A stretch of 7,782 nucleotides of DNA from Bacteroidales bacterium (GCA_004555955.1 SFJG01000094.1:1-7782); one strand, 5' to 3'. Counted from the stretch's first letter, positions 1 through 7,137 are shown. Notes: generated from the letters alone by a model not told the origin. Translations and numbers: made by a program.

Positions 1-5
1 ATTCT

Positions 6-13
6 TATCTTTG
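6..13 (+). promoter_or_regulatory. Bacteroidota promoter -7 element for the coiled-coil gene
   Basis: TATCTTTG matches the Bacteroidota primary sigma consensus TAnnTTTG exactly. It ends 17 nt before the ATG at 31, so transcription would start around position 18-20 with a very short leader. The matching -33 TTTG would lie about 20 bases further upstream, outside the window, so only half of the promoter can be seen. A chance match in A/T-rich DNA is possible. Confidence 0.5.
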
Positions 14-30
14 TCAAAATTTGGTGCATA

Positions 31-324
31 ATGGCTGATACGTTGTCGGATATTTTCGGGCGGATGCTCGGCAGATTGCAGATTCTCGTTGAGAAATATA
101 ACGCATTAAAGGCTTATAATCAACAACTTAACGAGGAGAAGTCGGCGCTCGAAAAAGAAATACAGCGGCAGAAAAAAGAGATAGAAGTGCTGACGATGGA
201 AAATCAATATCTTCGCATAGCGCGCATATCCGCTCCCGACAAAGAGTCAATCGCCAAAAGTCGTGAACTTGTTGCCAAATTGGTGCGGGACGTCGAAAAG
301 TGTATCGAGCAGCTCAATGAGTAG
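31..324 (+). CDS. Small coiled-coil protein, ZapB-like architecture
   Basis: This 97-residue protein has no signal peptide or membrane segment and should be cytoplasmic. Residues about 12-65 are rich in Leu, Glu, Lys and Gln with heptad-like spacing, as expected for a parallel coiled coil. The C-terminal third (from about residue 66) carries the pattern DKES..KSRELVAKLVRDVEKCIEQLNE-like, which I recognise from small proteins encoded just before zapA in many Bacteroidetes. That position and the short all-coiled-coil form recall ZapB of E. coli, a partner of the FtsZ-associated ZapA, but no sequence homology can be claimed and the division role is inference. The start at ATG 31 follows an A/T-rich leader without a Shine-Dalgarno, normal for this phylum. 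Its last 8 bases overlap an ATG at 317 that would start the next reading frame. Confidence 0.8.
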   Translation: MADTLSDIFGRMLGRLQILVEKYNALKAYNQQLNEEKSALEKEIQRQKKEIEVLTMENQYLRIARISAPDKESIAKSRELVAKLVRDVEKCIEQLNE

Positions 325-382
325 CTTGTGCACTGTCAAGATAAATGCAACGCCGCGTTCGGAGGAGCCGGCAAAAATTTAA
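317..382 (+). pseudogene. 21-codon frame where zapA would be expected; possible zapA remnant
   Basis: An ATG at 317 overlaps the end of the coiled-coil gene by 8 bases and opens a frame that stops at TAA 380-382 after 21 codons (begins MSSLCTVKIN). Overlapping starts of this kind usually mark a translationally coupled gene. ZapA normally has about 90-100 residues and opens with a short beta strand, to which the segment TVKIN bears a loose resemblance. The other two frames downstream show nothing like the ZapA helices, and only about 190 nt separate this ATG from the end of the following terminator, too little for a full zapA. It may be a decayed zapA start, a coupled mini-ORF, or chance. Confidence 0.2.
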
Positions 383-507
383 TATCCATCGATTTTCGGC
401 TATTTCGTCGAAAACATAGGCGGGTAGTTATTTTTTAGAGTATTTAATAATTGAGATAACCGCACTGATGTTGCGCCCTTTGCAGGTGTAGCATTAGTGC
501 TTTTTTT
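325..507 (+). ncRNA. Candidate structured small RNA, possibly 6S RNA (ssrS)
   Basis: This stretch has no convincing coding frame, is potentially structured and ends in a strong intrinsic terminator just ahead of rny. From memory, 6S RNA in Bacteroidetes is often encoded next to zapA and rny, and about 180 nt is the usual size of 6S RNA; both points would fit here. Visible pairings include a hairpin around 401-420 (CTAT/ATAG with inner TTTC/GAAA), CGCC at 350-355 with GGCG near 420, and GCACT at 330-334 with AGTGC at 496-500, which competes with the terminator stem. I could not assemble a convincing 6S closing stem and central bubble by eye, and no clear promoter precedes it, so it may instead be processed from the upstream transcript or be a plain leader. 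Both ends, especially the 5' end, are guesses. Confidence 0.35.
462..507 (+). terminator. Intrinsic terminator upstream of rny
   Basis: The arms 462-474 (GCACTGATGTTGC) and 488-500 (GTAGCATTAGTGC) pair over 13 bp with three G-U wobbles and no mismatch. Within the 13-nt loop, CCT and AGG can form a further 3-bp stem. The hairpin is followed at once by seven T residues (501-507). This is a textbook Rho-independent terminator. It ends only 25 nt before the rny start codon, so it either ends the upstream transcript or small RNA, or attenuates read-through into rny. Confidence 0.8.
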
Positions 508-532
508 ATAACTAAAACAAAACTAATTTTTA

Positions 533-2074
533 ATGGAAATAATTGTCGGAATTATTGCAGCAGTGGTAGCATTGGTGGTCGGTTCGCTGGTCACGCTATT
601 CATTACTAAGAAAATGGCGCACAGCAGTGCCAAAAATATAATCGAGGAAGCGCGTATGGAAGCCGATGTGCTCAAGAAGAACAAGATTCTTGAAGCCAAG
701 GAAGAAGAAATGCGCATGAAAGCCGAGGCTGAAAAGCAGGCGAATGCCCGTATGGCGAAAGTGCAGTCGGCAGAGGCTAAGGCTAAACAACGCGAAATGC
801 AGCTCAATCAGTTGCAATCGGAAGTGCAGAAAAAGAAAAACGAGAACGAAGCTCAGCAGAAGTCTCTCGAGCAGCAGCAAGCAGCGCTCGAAATTCGCAA
901 TAGCGAAGTCGAAAGACTTCACAAAAAGGCGCAGGAAGCCCTTGAGCATATCTCCGGATTGTCGGCGGAAGAAGCAAAAGAGCGTCTAGTTGAGTCGTTG
1001 AAAGACGAGGCAAAAACTAACGCTGCTTCGTATATCAACGACATTATGGACGAGGCAAAGTTGACCGCCAACAAAGAGGCAAAGCGCATCGTTGTTCAAA
1101 CAATCCAACGCGTAGCAACCGAAACGGCTATCGAGAATGCCGTAACCGTTTTCCATATCGACAGCGACGAAATCAAAGGACGCATCATCGGTCGCGAAGG
1201 TCGCAACATTCGTGCGCTTGAGGCTGCTACCGGCATCGAAATCATCGTCGACGACACCCCCGAAGCTATCGTCCTTTCGGGCTTCGACCCCGTACGTCGC
1301 GAAATCGCTCGCTTGGCGCTCCATCAACTCGTTGCCGACGGTCGTATTCACCCGGCTCGCATTGAAGAAGTCGTTGCCAAGGTGCGCAAACAAATCGAAG
1401 AAGAAATTATCGAAACAGGTAAGCGTACAACCATCGACTTGGGTATCCACGGCTTGCATCCCGAGCTGATTCGCCTTGTCGGTAAGATGAAATATCGTTC
1501 GAGCTATGGTCAGAACTTGTTGCAACACTCGCGCGAGACGGCTAACCTCTGTGCCATCATGGCGTCGGAACTCGGCTTGAACCCGAAGAAAGCGCGCCGT
1601 GCAGGCTTGCTCCACGACATAGGCAAAGTGCCCGACGAAGAGCCTGAATTGCCGCACGCAATTCTCGGTATGAAACTCGCTGAGAAATACAAAGAAAAAC
1701 CCGATATCTGCAACGCAATCGGCGCACACCACGACGAAGTGGAGCAGAATTCGCTCTTGGCGCCCATCGTACAAGTGTGTGACGCCATCTCGGGTGCTCG
1801 TCCCGGTGCTCGCCGCGAAGTGGTTGAGGCTTACATTAAGCGCCTTAACGACCTCGAGCAACTCGCTTTGTCTTATCCCGGCGTTATCAAGACCTACGCA
1901 ATCCAGGCAGGTCGCGAGTTGCGCGTAATCGTTGGAGCCGACAAGATTAACGACGTCGAAACCGAAAAGCTTTCGACCGAAATTGCACAAAAGATTCAAG
2001 ACGAACTCACCTATCCGGGTCAAGTTAAGATAACCGTAATCCGCGAAACGCGTGCCGTAAGTTTTGCTAAATAA
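533..2074 (+). CDS. rny: Ribonuclease Y, membrane-anchored endoribonuclease
   Basis: The 513 residues match the usual RNase Y length and domain order. Residues about 3-24 are a hydrophobic membrane anchor followed by TKK. Residues about 30-200 are a long charged coiled coil. A KH RNA-binding domain carries its GxxG-type loop in GRIIGREGRN (216-225). A metal-dependent HD phosphohydrolase domain follows, with H332 (in HSRE) and the H361-D362 pair in LLHDIGK, and a conserved C-terminal region ends VSFAK. The family cuts mRNA internally at the inner face of the cytoplasmic membrane to start decay and processing. The ATG at 533 is supported because the anchor begins at once; the leader is A/T-rich without a Shine-Dalgarno. 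A terminator ends 25 nt upstream, and no clear promoter was found between it and the start. The ricT start follows after 11 nt. Confidence 0.97.
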   Translation: MEIIVGIIAAVVALVVGSLVTLFITKKMAHSSAKNIIEEARMEADVLKKNKILEAKEEEMRMKAEAEKQANARMAKVQSAEAKAKQREMQLNQLQSEVQKKKNENEAQQKSLEQQQAALEIRNSEVERLHKKAQEALEHISGLSAEEAKERLVESLKDEAKTNAASYINDIMDEAKLTANKEAKRIVVQTIQRVATETAIENAVTVFHIDSDEIKGRIIGREGRNIRALEAATGIEIIVDDTPEAIVLSGFDPVRREIARLALHQLVADGRIHPARIEEVVAKVRKQIEEEIIETGKRTTIDLGIHGLHPELIRLVGKMKYRSSYGQNLLQHSRETANLCAIMASELGLNPKKARRAGLLHDIGKVPDEEPELPHAILGMKLAEKYKEKPDICNAIGAHHDEVEQNSLLAPIVQVCDAISGARPGARREVVEAYIKRLNDLEQLALSYPGVIKTYAIQAGRELRVIVGADKINDVETEKLSTEIAQKIQDELTYPGQVKITVIRETRAVSFAK

Positions 2075-2085
2075 CAGTTTACCTC

Positions 2086-3396
2086 ATGGACGATAACTCT
2101 GAAAAGAAAGACGGCATTTCTACGTGCAAGTCTGCCGGATGTCCGCGTGGAAAACTTGTTAGTTACAATTGGCTTGGCGACGTGCCCGGCGATATGAACA
2201 ATTTCGACATGGTCGAAGTGCTGTTCAAAAACACTCGCAAGGGCTACTACAAGAATAGTATCGGTCTGCAGTTGAACGTCGGCGATTTGGTTGCGGTAGA
2301 AGCTTGCCCGGGCCACGACATCGGAACGGTGTCGATGGTTGGCAAACTCGTTGCCCTTCAGATGAAGAAGGCCAATCTGCGTGCCGATGCCGAGATTCGG
2401 CGTATTTTCCGTAAGGCTAAGCCTACCGATATTGAAAAGTTTGAGGCGGCAAAGGCACGCGAATACGACACGATGATACGTTCGCGCAAGATTGCCAAAG
2501 ACCTCGGACTTGATATGAAAATCGGCGACGTGGAGTATCAAGGAGATGGCAATAAGGCGATTTTCTACTATATTGCCGACGAGCGCGTCGACTTCCGTCA
2601 GCTCATCAAAGTGCTCGCCGAGACTTTCCATATCCGCATCGAAATGAAGCAAATCGGTGCCCGTCAGGAGGCAGGCCGCATCGGCGGTATCGGTCCTTGC
2701 GGACGCCCGTTGTGTTGCTCAAGTTGGATGACTAATTTCGTCTCTGTGGCAACAAGCGCCGCGCGCTTTCAAGACATTTCGCTCAATCCGCAGAAGCTCG
2801 CCGGGCAGTGTGCAAAACTCAAATGCTGCCTCAACTACGAGGTTGATTCCTACGTAGAATGTGTCAAGCAACTTCCGTCGAAGGAGGTGCATCTGGAAAC
2901 GACTACCGGAACATATTACTTCTTCAAGAGCGACATTTTCAAGAAGGAGTTGACATATTCTACCGACAAGAACGTGCCGGCAAATCTCGTGACAATCTCC
3001 GCCGAACGCGCTTTCGAGATTATTGCGCTTAACAAAAACGGCGTTAAGCCCGACGACCTGCGCTTGGAAAGCGAGCGCGACAAGGCTGTGGTTCGAGAGT
3101 TTGGCGACATCCTCGGGCAAGATAGCGTTACTCGCTTCGACAAAAAGAAGAAAAAGAAGAAAAACTCGAAGCGACAATTCGACAACAATCAGCCCAAGCA
3201 GCAAGAACGCCGCGAGCAGCAAAACCGCCAACCCAAGCAAGATGGCTCGCCGAAGCAGAATGCTCAGCAACCTGCACAGCAACGTCAGCAGCGTCCCAAC
3301 AAGCCGAAGAATCGACCGAAGGGACCCCGCCAAAATTCGGATATGCAACGTACGCCAAATGACAGGCAACACCAAGATAATAATGAAAAGAAATAG
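2086..3396 (+). CDS. ricT: RicT/YaaT-like PSP1-domain iron-sulfur protein
   Basis: Residues about 60-260 align by eye with B. subtilis RicT (YaaT), including the region DVEYQ...FYYIADERVDFRQL and two cysteine motifs, GPCGRPLCC (C205, C210, C211) and GQCAKLKCC (C242, C247, C248). In B. subtilis RicT joins RicA and RicF in a [4Fe-4S] complex that binds RNase Y and steers mRNA processing. RNase Y is encoded 11 nt upstream here, which supports the same role. Added features are an N-terminal extension with C14 and C19 (CKSAGC), a further C74, and a tail from about residue 352 to 436 that is strongly basic, rich in Gln, Asn, Pro and Lys, and surely disordered. At 436 residues it is much longer than the roughly 275 of B. 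subtilis RicT. The last 14 nt overlap gldH. No RicA or RicF gene lies in the window. Confidence 0.9.
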   Translation: MDDNSEKKDGISTCKSAGCPRGKLVSYNWLGDVPGDMNNFDMVEVLFKNTRKGYYKNSIGLQLNVGDLVAVEACPGHDIGTVSMVGKLVALQMKKANLRADAEIRRIFRKAKPTDIEKFEAAKAREYDTMIRSRKIAKDLGLDMKIGDVEYQGDGNKAIFYYIADERVDFRQLIKVLAETFHIRIEMKQIGARQEAGRIGGIGPCGRPLCCSSWMTNFVSVATSAARFQDISLNPQKLAGQCAKLKCCLNYEVDSYVECVKQLPSKEVHLETTTGTYYFFKSDIFKKELTYSTDKNVPANLVTISAERAFEIIALNKNGVKPDDLRLESERDKAVVREFGDILGQDSVTRFDKKKKKKKNSKRQFDNNQPKQQERREQQNRQPKQDGSPKQNAQQPAQQRQQRPNKPKNRPKGPRQNSDMQRTPNDRQHQDNNEKK

Positions 3397-3844
3397 TTTG
3401 TTTGCGCTCTTGTTTGCGCTTTTAGTCTCCGCCTGCTCGTCAGACGGAGTCTATTTTAGTGACTTCCGCGATATCGATGAGGCGGGGTGGGCTAAGCAAC
3501 AGTCGTTCGACTTCGATTTTGCCGACTCGATAGTCAAGCCGGAGAGCGACCTCGTGTTGCAGCTCCGCCACGACAACTACTATCCGTATCGCAATCTATA
3601 TGTCAAAATCGACTATTTTAAGAACGGAAAGCAGGTGTCAACGAGCGATGTCAATGTGGCTCTTGCCGACAAGTTTGGCAACTGGTACGGCTCCGGACTC
3701 GGCGGACTCTATCAACTTACCGTGCCATTGCGCTCAAAGGTTGCTCCCGGTCAGTTCGACGAAGTTACTATTTGGCATAATCTTCGTCAAGATACGGTGA
3801 AAAATATTGCAAACATAGGGCTTGCTTTAGTTAAAAACGAATAG
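3383..3844 (+). CDS. gldH: GldH-family lipoprotein
   Basis: The ATG at 3383 opens a 153-residue protein starting with a classic lipoprotein signal: K2-R3, a hydrophobic stretch at 6-15, and a VSAC lipobox with the lipidated cysteine at C18. The frame stays open far upstream inside ricT, but the signal peptide fixes the start at 3383, giving a 14-nt overlap with ricT and probable translational coupling. The mature part (for example VYFSDFRDID, RNLYVKIDYF and GNWYGSGLGGLYQ) fits GldH. GldH is needed for gliding in Flavobacterium johnsoniae and is also widespread in non-gliding Bacteroidales, where its job is unclear. Its place after ricT matches what I recall of this phylum. The residues after C18 are SSDG, with one acidic residue, so a surface-export signal is not obvious. 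It is predicted to be anchored in the cell envelope. Confidence 0.85.
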   Translation: MKRNSLFALLFALLVSACSSDGVYFSDFRDIDEAGWAKQQSFDFDFADSIVKPESDLVLQLRHDNYYPYRNLYVKIDYFKNGKQVSTSDVNVALADKFGNWYGSGLGGLYQLTVPLRSKVAPGQFDEVTIWHNLRQDTVKNIANIGLALVKNE

Positions 3845-3848
3845 ATTT

Positions 3849-4514
3849 ATGAACATTGTAAATCGGAATATTGTTTGGACAAAGACCGATGCCCTGATTT
3901 TCGATATGGATGGCACTCTCTGGGATGCTGTCGACTCGTATTGTAAAATCTGGATTGAGTGTTTCCGTCGATTCGGTATTGAGCGCGAGGTTAATAGACG
4001 TGACTTGATTGGTATGATGGGAAAGCCACTTCTCGACATCTACTTTAGCATAGCCGGACCCAATCCGCAGGTGCCTGCCGAGCAGTTTATGCCGCAACTC
4101 GAGCATCTCGAAATCGAAATGATGCCGCTCTTGGGCGGAACGCCGTACGATGGCGTCGTTGCGGGTATCGAACGGCTCTCGCACTCGTATCCTATCTTTT
4201 TGTTGAGCAATTGCGGTGCCGACGGCTTGAACAATATGATGCGCCACATCGGCATTACCGATTTCGTTACCGAGGCTGTGACATTCGGCGAAACTCGCCT
4301 TCAAAAGGATGAAAACATTCGCAGCATTATGGCGCGCCACGCTCTGCGTCACCCCGTCTACGTAGGCGACACCCAAAGCGATTGCACGAGCACGCATCTC
4401 GCTCAGGTGCCATTCGCTTTTGTTTCTTACGGATTCGGAACGTGCGATAGTCCCGACATCGTTTTTGATACATTTTCTGAATTAACCGACTTTTTTAAAA
4501 CTTTGGAGAGATGA
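3849..4514 (+). CDS. HAD-superfamily phosphatase (subfamily IA-like)
   Basis: All four HAD motifs are visible in 221 residues. Motif I is D19-M-D21-G-T, with D19 the nucleophile and D21 the acid-base residue. Motif II is S120 in LLSNCG, motif III is K153 in LQKDEN, and motif IV is G173-D174-TQS-D178 for magnesium. The roughly 85-100 residues between motifs I and II would form a helical C1 cap, as in phosphoglycolate phosphatase and beta-phosphoglucomutase relatives. The threonine and tryptophan after the DxDGT core (DGTLWDAVDS) fit a phosphatase rather than a mutase, but the substrate cannot be read from sequence. It is soluble and cytoplasmic. The start lies 4 nt after gldH, and its stop shares ATGA with the next gene, so it belongs to the same transcript. 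Confidence 0.9.
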   Translation: MNIVNRNIVWTKTDALIFDMDGTLWDAVDSYCKIWIECFRRFGIEREVNRRDLIGMMGKPLLDIYFSIAGPNPQVPAEQFMPQLEHLEIEMMPLLGGTPYDGVVAGIERLSHSYPIFLLSNCGADGLNNMMRHIGITDFVTEAVTFGETRLQKDENIRSIMARHALRHPVYVGDTQSDCTSTHLAQVPFAFVSYGFGTCDSPDIVFDTFSELTDFFKTLER

Positions 4515-5686
4515 AATTTTTAGATATAGAGGAACAAAAATTGCGACAGGAAAAGTTGCAACAATTTATCCGTCAGCAAGGATTAGACGGTTTGCTTGTG
4601 AGCAGCAATGCCAATCTCTACTACGTTTCAGGAGCTGTCTATGCAGGCTATGCCTACGTGCCTGCCGAAGGCAACATACTCTACTTGGTGCGTCGACCTG
4701 TCGGCATCGAGCATCCGCAAGTTGTCTACATTCGCAAGCCTGAGCAAATTCTTGACGTTCTGGAGTCGGTAGGCATCGCAAAGCCCGCACGACTCGCTCT
4801 CGAGCTCGACCGCTTGCCTTACAATATGGCAAAGCGTTTACAGGCAGCCTTTAATGTCGACGACATTTTCAACGGCTCGCCGATATTGTCACAGAGCCGC
4901 TCGGTTAAGACTCCTTTCGAAATCGAACTCATCCGCCAATCGGGCATTCGTCATAGCAACAGCTATAAGCGTATCGATAGCGTTTTCGAAGTCGGTATGA
5001 CCGACGTCGAGTTTCAAATCGAGATGGAACGCGTGCTGCGTTGTGACGGATGTCTCGGCATTTTTCGCATTAGCGGCGAGACGATGGAACTATTTATGGG
5101 GAATGTGCTTGGTGGCGAAAATGCCGACACGCCGACACCATACGATTTCGCCATGGGAGGTGAAGGGCTCGACCAGTCGCTTCCGATAGGGTGCAACGGC
5201 ACCGTTCTGCGCCGCGGCAATACTCTGATGGTCGACATGAACGGCAACTTTACAGGCTATATGACCGACATGACGCGTTCGTTCCGTATCGGTGAAGTGC
5301 CTCAGTTGGCAATCGACGCACATCGCCTCTCGATAGACATTCACAACCGCTTGCGCGAGGCTATCCGTCCCGGATTCGCTGCTGCCGAAGCATATAATCT
5401 CGCTGTCGCTATGGTTGCCGATGCCGGACTCGACGATTACTTTATGGGCCATCGCCAGAAAGCCGGATTTATCGGACACGGCGTTGGCATCGAGGTTAAC
5501 GAACTGCCCGTGTTGGCTCCGCGCAGCCGAGACGTGTTTAGCGCCGGAAACGTAATCGCTATCGAACCGAAATTCGTTATTCCCGGCGTGGGTGCTGTCG
5601 GCGTCGAAAACACCTACCTTGTCACCGACAACGGCCTTGAGTGTTTAACCAATTTCCCCGAAGAATTAGCAGATTTATGCCAATGA
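4511..5686 (+). CDS. M24-family metallopeptidase (Xaa-Pro dipeptidase/aminopeptidase P-like)
   Basis: This 391-residue protein has a creatinase-like N-terminal domain (about 8-130) and a pita-bread M24 catalytic domain (about 140-385). All five expected metal ligands are present: D242 (VDMNG), D253 (TDMTRSF), H323 (IGHGVG), E352 (AIEPK) and E366 (GVENTY). An active dinuclear metal hydrolase is therefore likely, acting on peptides with proline after the first residue or on related substrates. The usual second histidine of the GHGxGxxxHE motif is asparagine here (N330 in EVNELP), which may shift specificity, so I do not assign pepQ or pepP. There is no signal peptide, so it is cytoplasmic. The ATG at 4511 overlaps the HAD stop by ATGA, and its own stop overlaps the next gene's start in the same manner. 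Confidence 0.9.
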   Translation: MKFLDIEEQKLRQEKLQQFIRQQGLDGLLVSSNANLYYVSGAVYAGYAYVPAEGNILYLVRRPVGIEHPQVVYIRKPEQILDVLESVGIAKPARLALELDRLPYNMAKRLQAAFNVDDIFNGSPILSQSRSVKTPFEIELIRQSGIRHSNSYKRIDSVFEVGMTDVEFQIEMERVLRCDGCLGIFRISGETMELFMGNVLGGENADTPTPYDFAMGGEGLDQSLPIGCNGTVLRRGNTLMVDMNGNFTGYMTDMTRSFRIGEVPQLAIDAHRLSIDIHNRLREAIRPGFAAAEAYNLAVAMVADAGLDDYFMGHRQKAGFIGHGVGIEVNELPVLAPRSRDVFSAGNVIAIEPKFVIPGVGAVGVENTYLVTDNGLECLTNFPEELADLCQ

Positions 5687-7128
5687 ATTTAGCAGACAAA
5701 CTAAGCGATAAAATTTTTCACACTGTCGGCATTGTTGCCGACGGCATGAACCAACCGTGTTATGTCGTTGGCGGCTATGTGCGCGACTTGTTCTTGCACC
5801 GCACGTCGAAGGATATCGACTTTGTTACCGTTGGCAGCGGAATTTCCCTCGCCGAGCGATTGGCAACGTCGCTCGGTGGAAAAACGTCGCTCGCCGTCTA
5901 TCGCAATTTCGGCACGGCGCAAGTCAAGAACGGCGACCTCGAACTCGAGTTTGTCGGCGCTCGCCGCGAATCCTATCACCGCGAAAGCCGTAATCCCATC
6001 GTCGAAGACGGTACGCTTGACGACGACCAACGTCGACGCGACTTCACCATCAATGCGATGGCTATCAGCGTTAATGCCGACTCTTTTGGCGAACTTGTCG
6101 ACCCGTTCGGAGGCATTGACGACCTCGGCAGAAAAATCATTCGTACGCCGCTCGACCCCGACATCACCTTTAGCGACGACCCTTTGCGCATGATGCGTGC
6201 CATTCGCTTTGCCACGCAGTTGCAATTCGACATCTTTCCCGAAACATTCGAAGCCATTAAGCGCAACGCTTATCGCATCGAGATTATTTCGAAAGAACGA
6301 ATCTACGACGAATTGACCAAAATAATGAAGTCGAGTCGTCCATCTACAGGCATCATTTTGCTCGAGCGCTCAGGCTTACTCGCATTGATTTGCCCGGAAT
6401 TGGCAGCTTTGAAAGGCTCGGAGGTCAAAGATGGTCGCGGTCATAAAGACAACTTCTACCACACAATGCAAGTTCTCGACCGAGTTGCCGAGCGTAGCGA
6501 TAACGTGTGGCTGCGTTGGGCAGCTCTGTTTCACGATGTGGCAAAGCCCGTTACAAAGAAATACGATGCGCATCTTGGATGGACTTTCCATAACCATAAC
6601 TTCGTCGGCAAAAAAATGATTCCTTCGATTTTCAAGCGAATGAAATTTCCGATGGACGACCGTATGAAGTATGTACAAAAACTTGTGGAATTGCATATGC
6701 GCCCCATAGCGCTCGTCGAAGACATTGTGACCGACTCGGCTGTGCGCCGACTCCTCTTCGAGGCAGGCGACGACATCGACGACCTTATGACCCTCTGCGA
6801 AGCCGACATCACGTCGAAAAACTCTGAAAAAGTCAAGCGCTTTCTCGACAATTATGTCTTGGTGCGCAAAAAACTTGAAGAAATCGAGGAAAAAGACCGC
6901 ATCCGCAATTTCCAGCCACCCGTTTCCGGACAAGATATAATGGAAACATTCGGCATTGAGCCTTCGTCGATTGTCGGCCAAATCAAAGAAGCCATCAAAG
7001 AAGCCATCCTCGACGGCAAAATCGAAAACGACCGCAGCCAGGCTTGGAAAATGATGATTCAACTTGCCGCCGAACATGGGCTTTCGCCCGTCGACGGTGC
7101 GCAAATGACGCAAAATTCGTCAGAATAA
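5683..7128 (+). CDS. cca: CCA-adding tRNA nucleotidyltransferase/poly(A) polymerase family with HD domain
   Basis: The N-terminal head carries the class II nucleotidyltransferase signature GGYVRD (30-35) with the metal-binding carboxylates D44 and D46 in KDIDFV, then RRRDFTINAMA (about 117-126) and DPLRMMRAIRFA and ERIYDEL, which shape nucleotide binding. A C-terminal HD domain has H260 and the H284-D285 pair in LFHDVAKP. These enzymes add or repair the CCA end of tRNA; bacterial poly(A) polymerases look alike, but in this phylum the HD-containing form is normally CCA-adding. I chose ATG 5683, which shares ATGA with the preceding stop and gives 481 residues. ATG 5677 would add two residues and GTG 5641 would extend further into the M24 gene with unconserved-looking sequence. 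It is the last gene of the operon. Confidence 0.9.
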   Translation: MNLADKLSDKIFHTVGIVADGMNQPCYVVGGYVRDLFLHRTSKDIDFVTVGSGISLAERLATSLGGKTSLAVYRNFGTAQVKNGDLELEFVGARRESYHRESRNPIVEDGTLDDDQRRRDFTINAMAISVNADSFGELVDPFGGIDDLGRKIIRTPLDPDITFSDDPLRMMRAIRFATQLQFDIFPETFEAIKRNAYRIEIISKERIYDELTKIMKSSRPSTGIILLERSGLLALICPELAALKGSEVKDGRGHKDNFYHTMQVLDRVAERSDNVWLRWAALFHDVAKPVTKKYDAHLGWTFHNHNFVGKKMIPSIFKRMKFPMDDRMKYVQKLVELHMRPIALVEDIVTDSAVRRLLFEAGDDIDDLMTLCEADITSKNSEKVKRFLDNYVLVRKKLEEIEEKDRIRNFQPPVSGQDIMETFGIEPSSIVGQIKEAIKEAILDGKIENDRSQAWKMMIQLAAEHGLSPVDGAQMTQNSSE

Positions 7129-7137
7129 CTCATTAAA

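Noticed and set aside
524..531. TAATTTTT as an rny promoter -7 element
   Set aside because: It ends one base before the start codon, so transcription would begin inside the coding region, and no -33 TTTG is correctly spaced.
986..2023. Long open frame (345 codons) on the minus strand opposite rny
   Set aside because: It lies fully inside a certain gene, its translation shows no recognisable motif, and such antisense frames arise from the codon bias of the real gene.
3142..3172. A-rich run in ricT as a possible slippery site for programmed frameshifting
   Set aside because: It encodes an in-frame lysine-rich stretch that begins the basic tail, both other frames offer no sensible continuation, and I see no stimulatory hairpin.
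2020..3375. Minus-strand frames of about 210 and 218 codons opposite ricT
   Set aside because: They are opposite a well-supported conserved gene, lack recognisable domains, and would need convergent dense coding with no promoter evidence.
3023..3382. Upstream extension of the gldH frame into ricT, giving 273 codons
   Set aside because: The extension is out-of-frame ricT sequence, and the lipoprotein signal with lipobox begins exactly at ATG 3383.
5641..5682. GTG start for the CCA enzyme 42 nt upstream
   Set aside because: The added residues overlap the M24 gene and do not resemble the family N-terminus; the ATGA overlap at 5683 matches the preceding gene junction.
6376..7113. Minus-strand frame of 245 codons opposite cca
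   Set aside because: Antisense to conserved nucleotidyltransferase/HD coding sequence, no motif seen.
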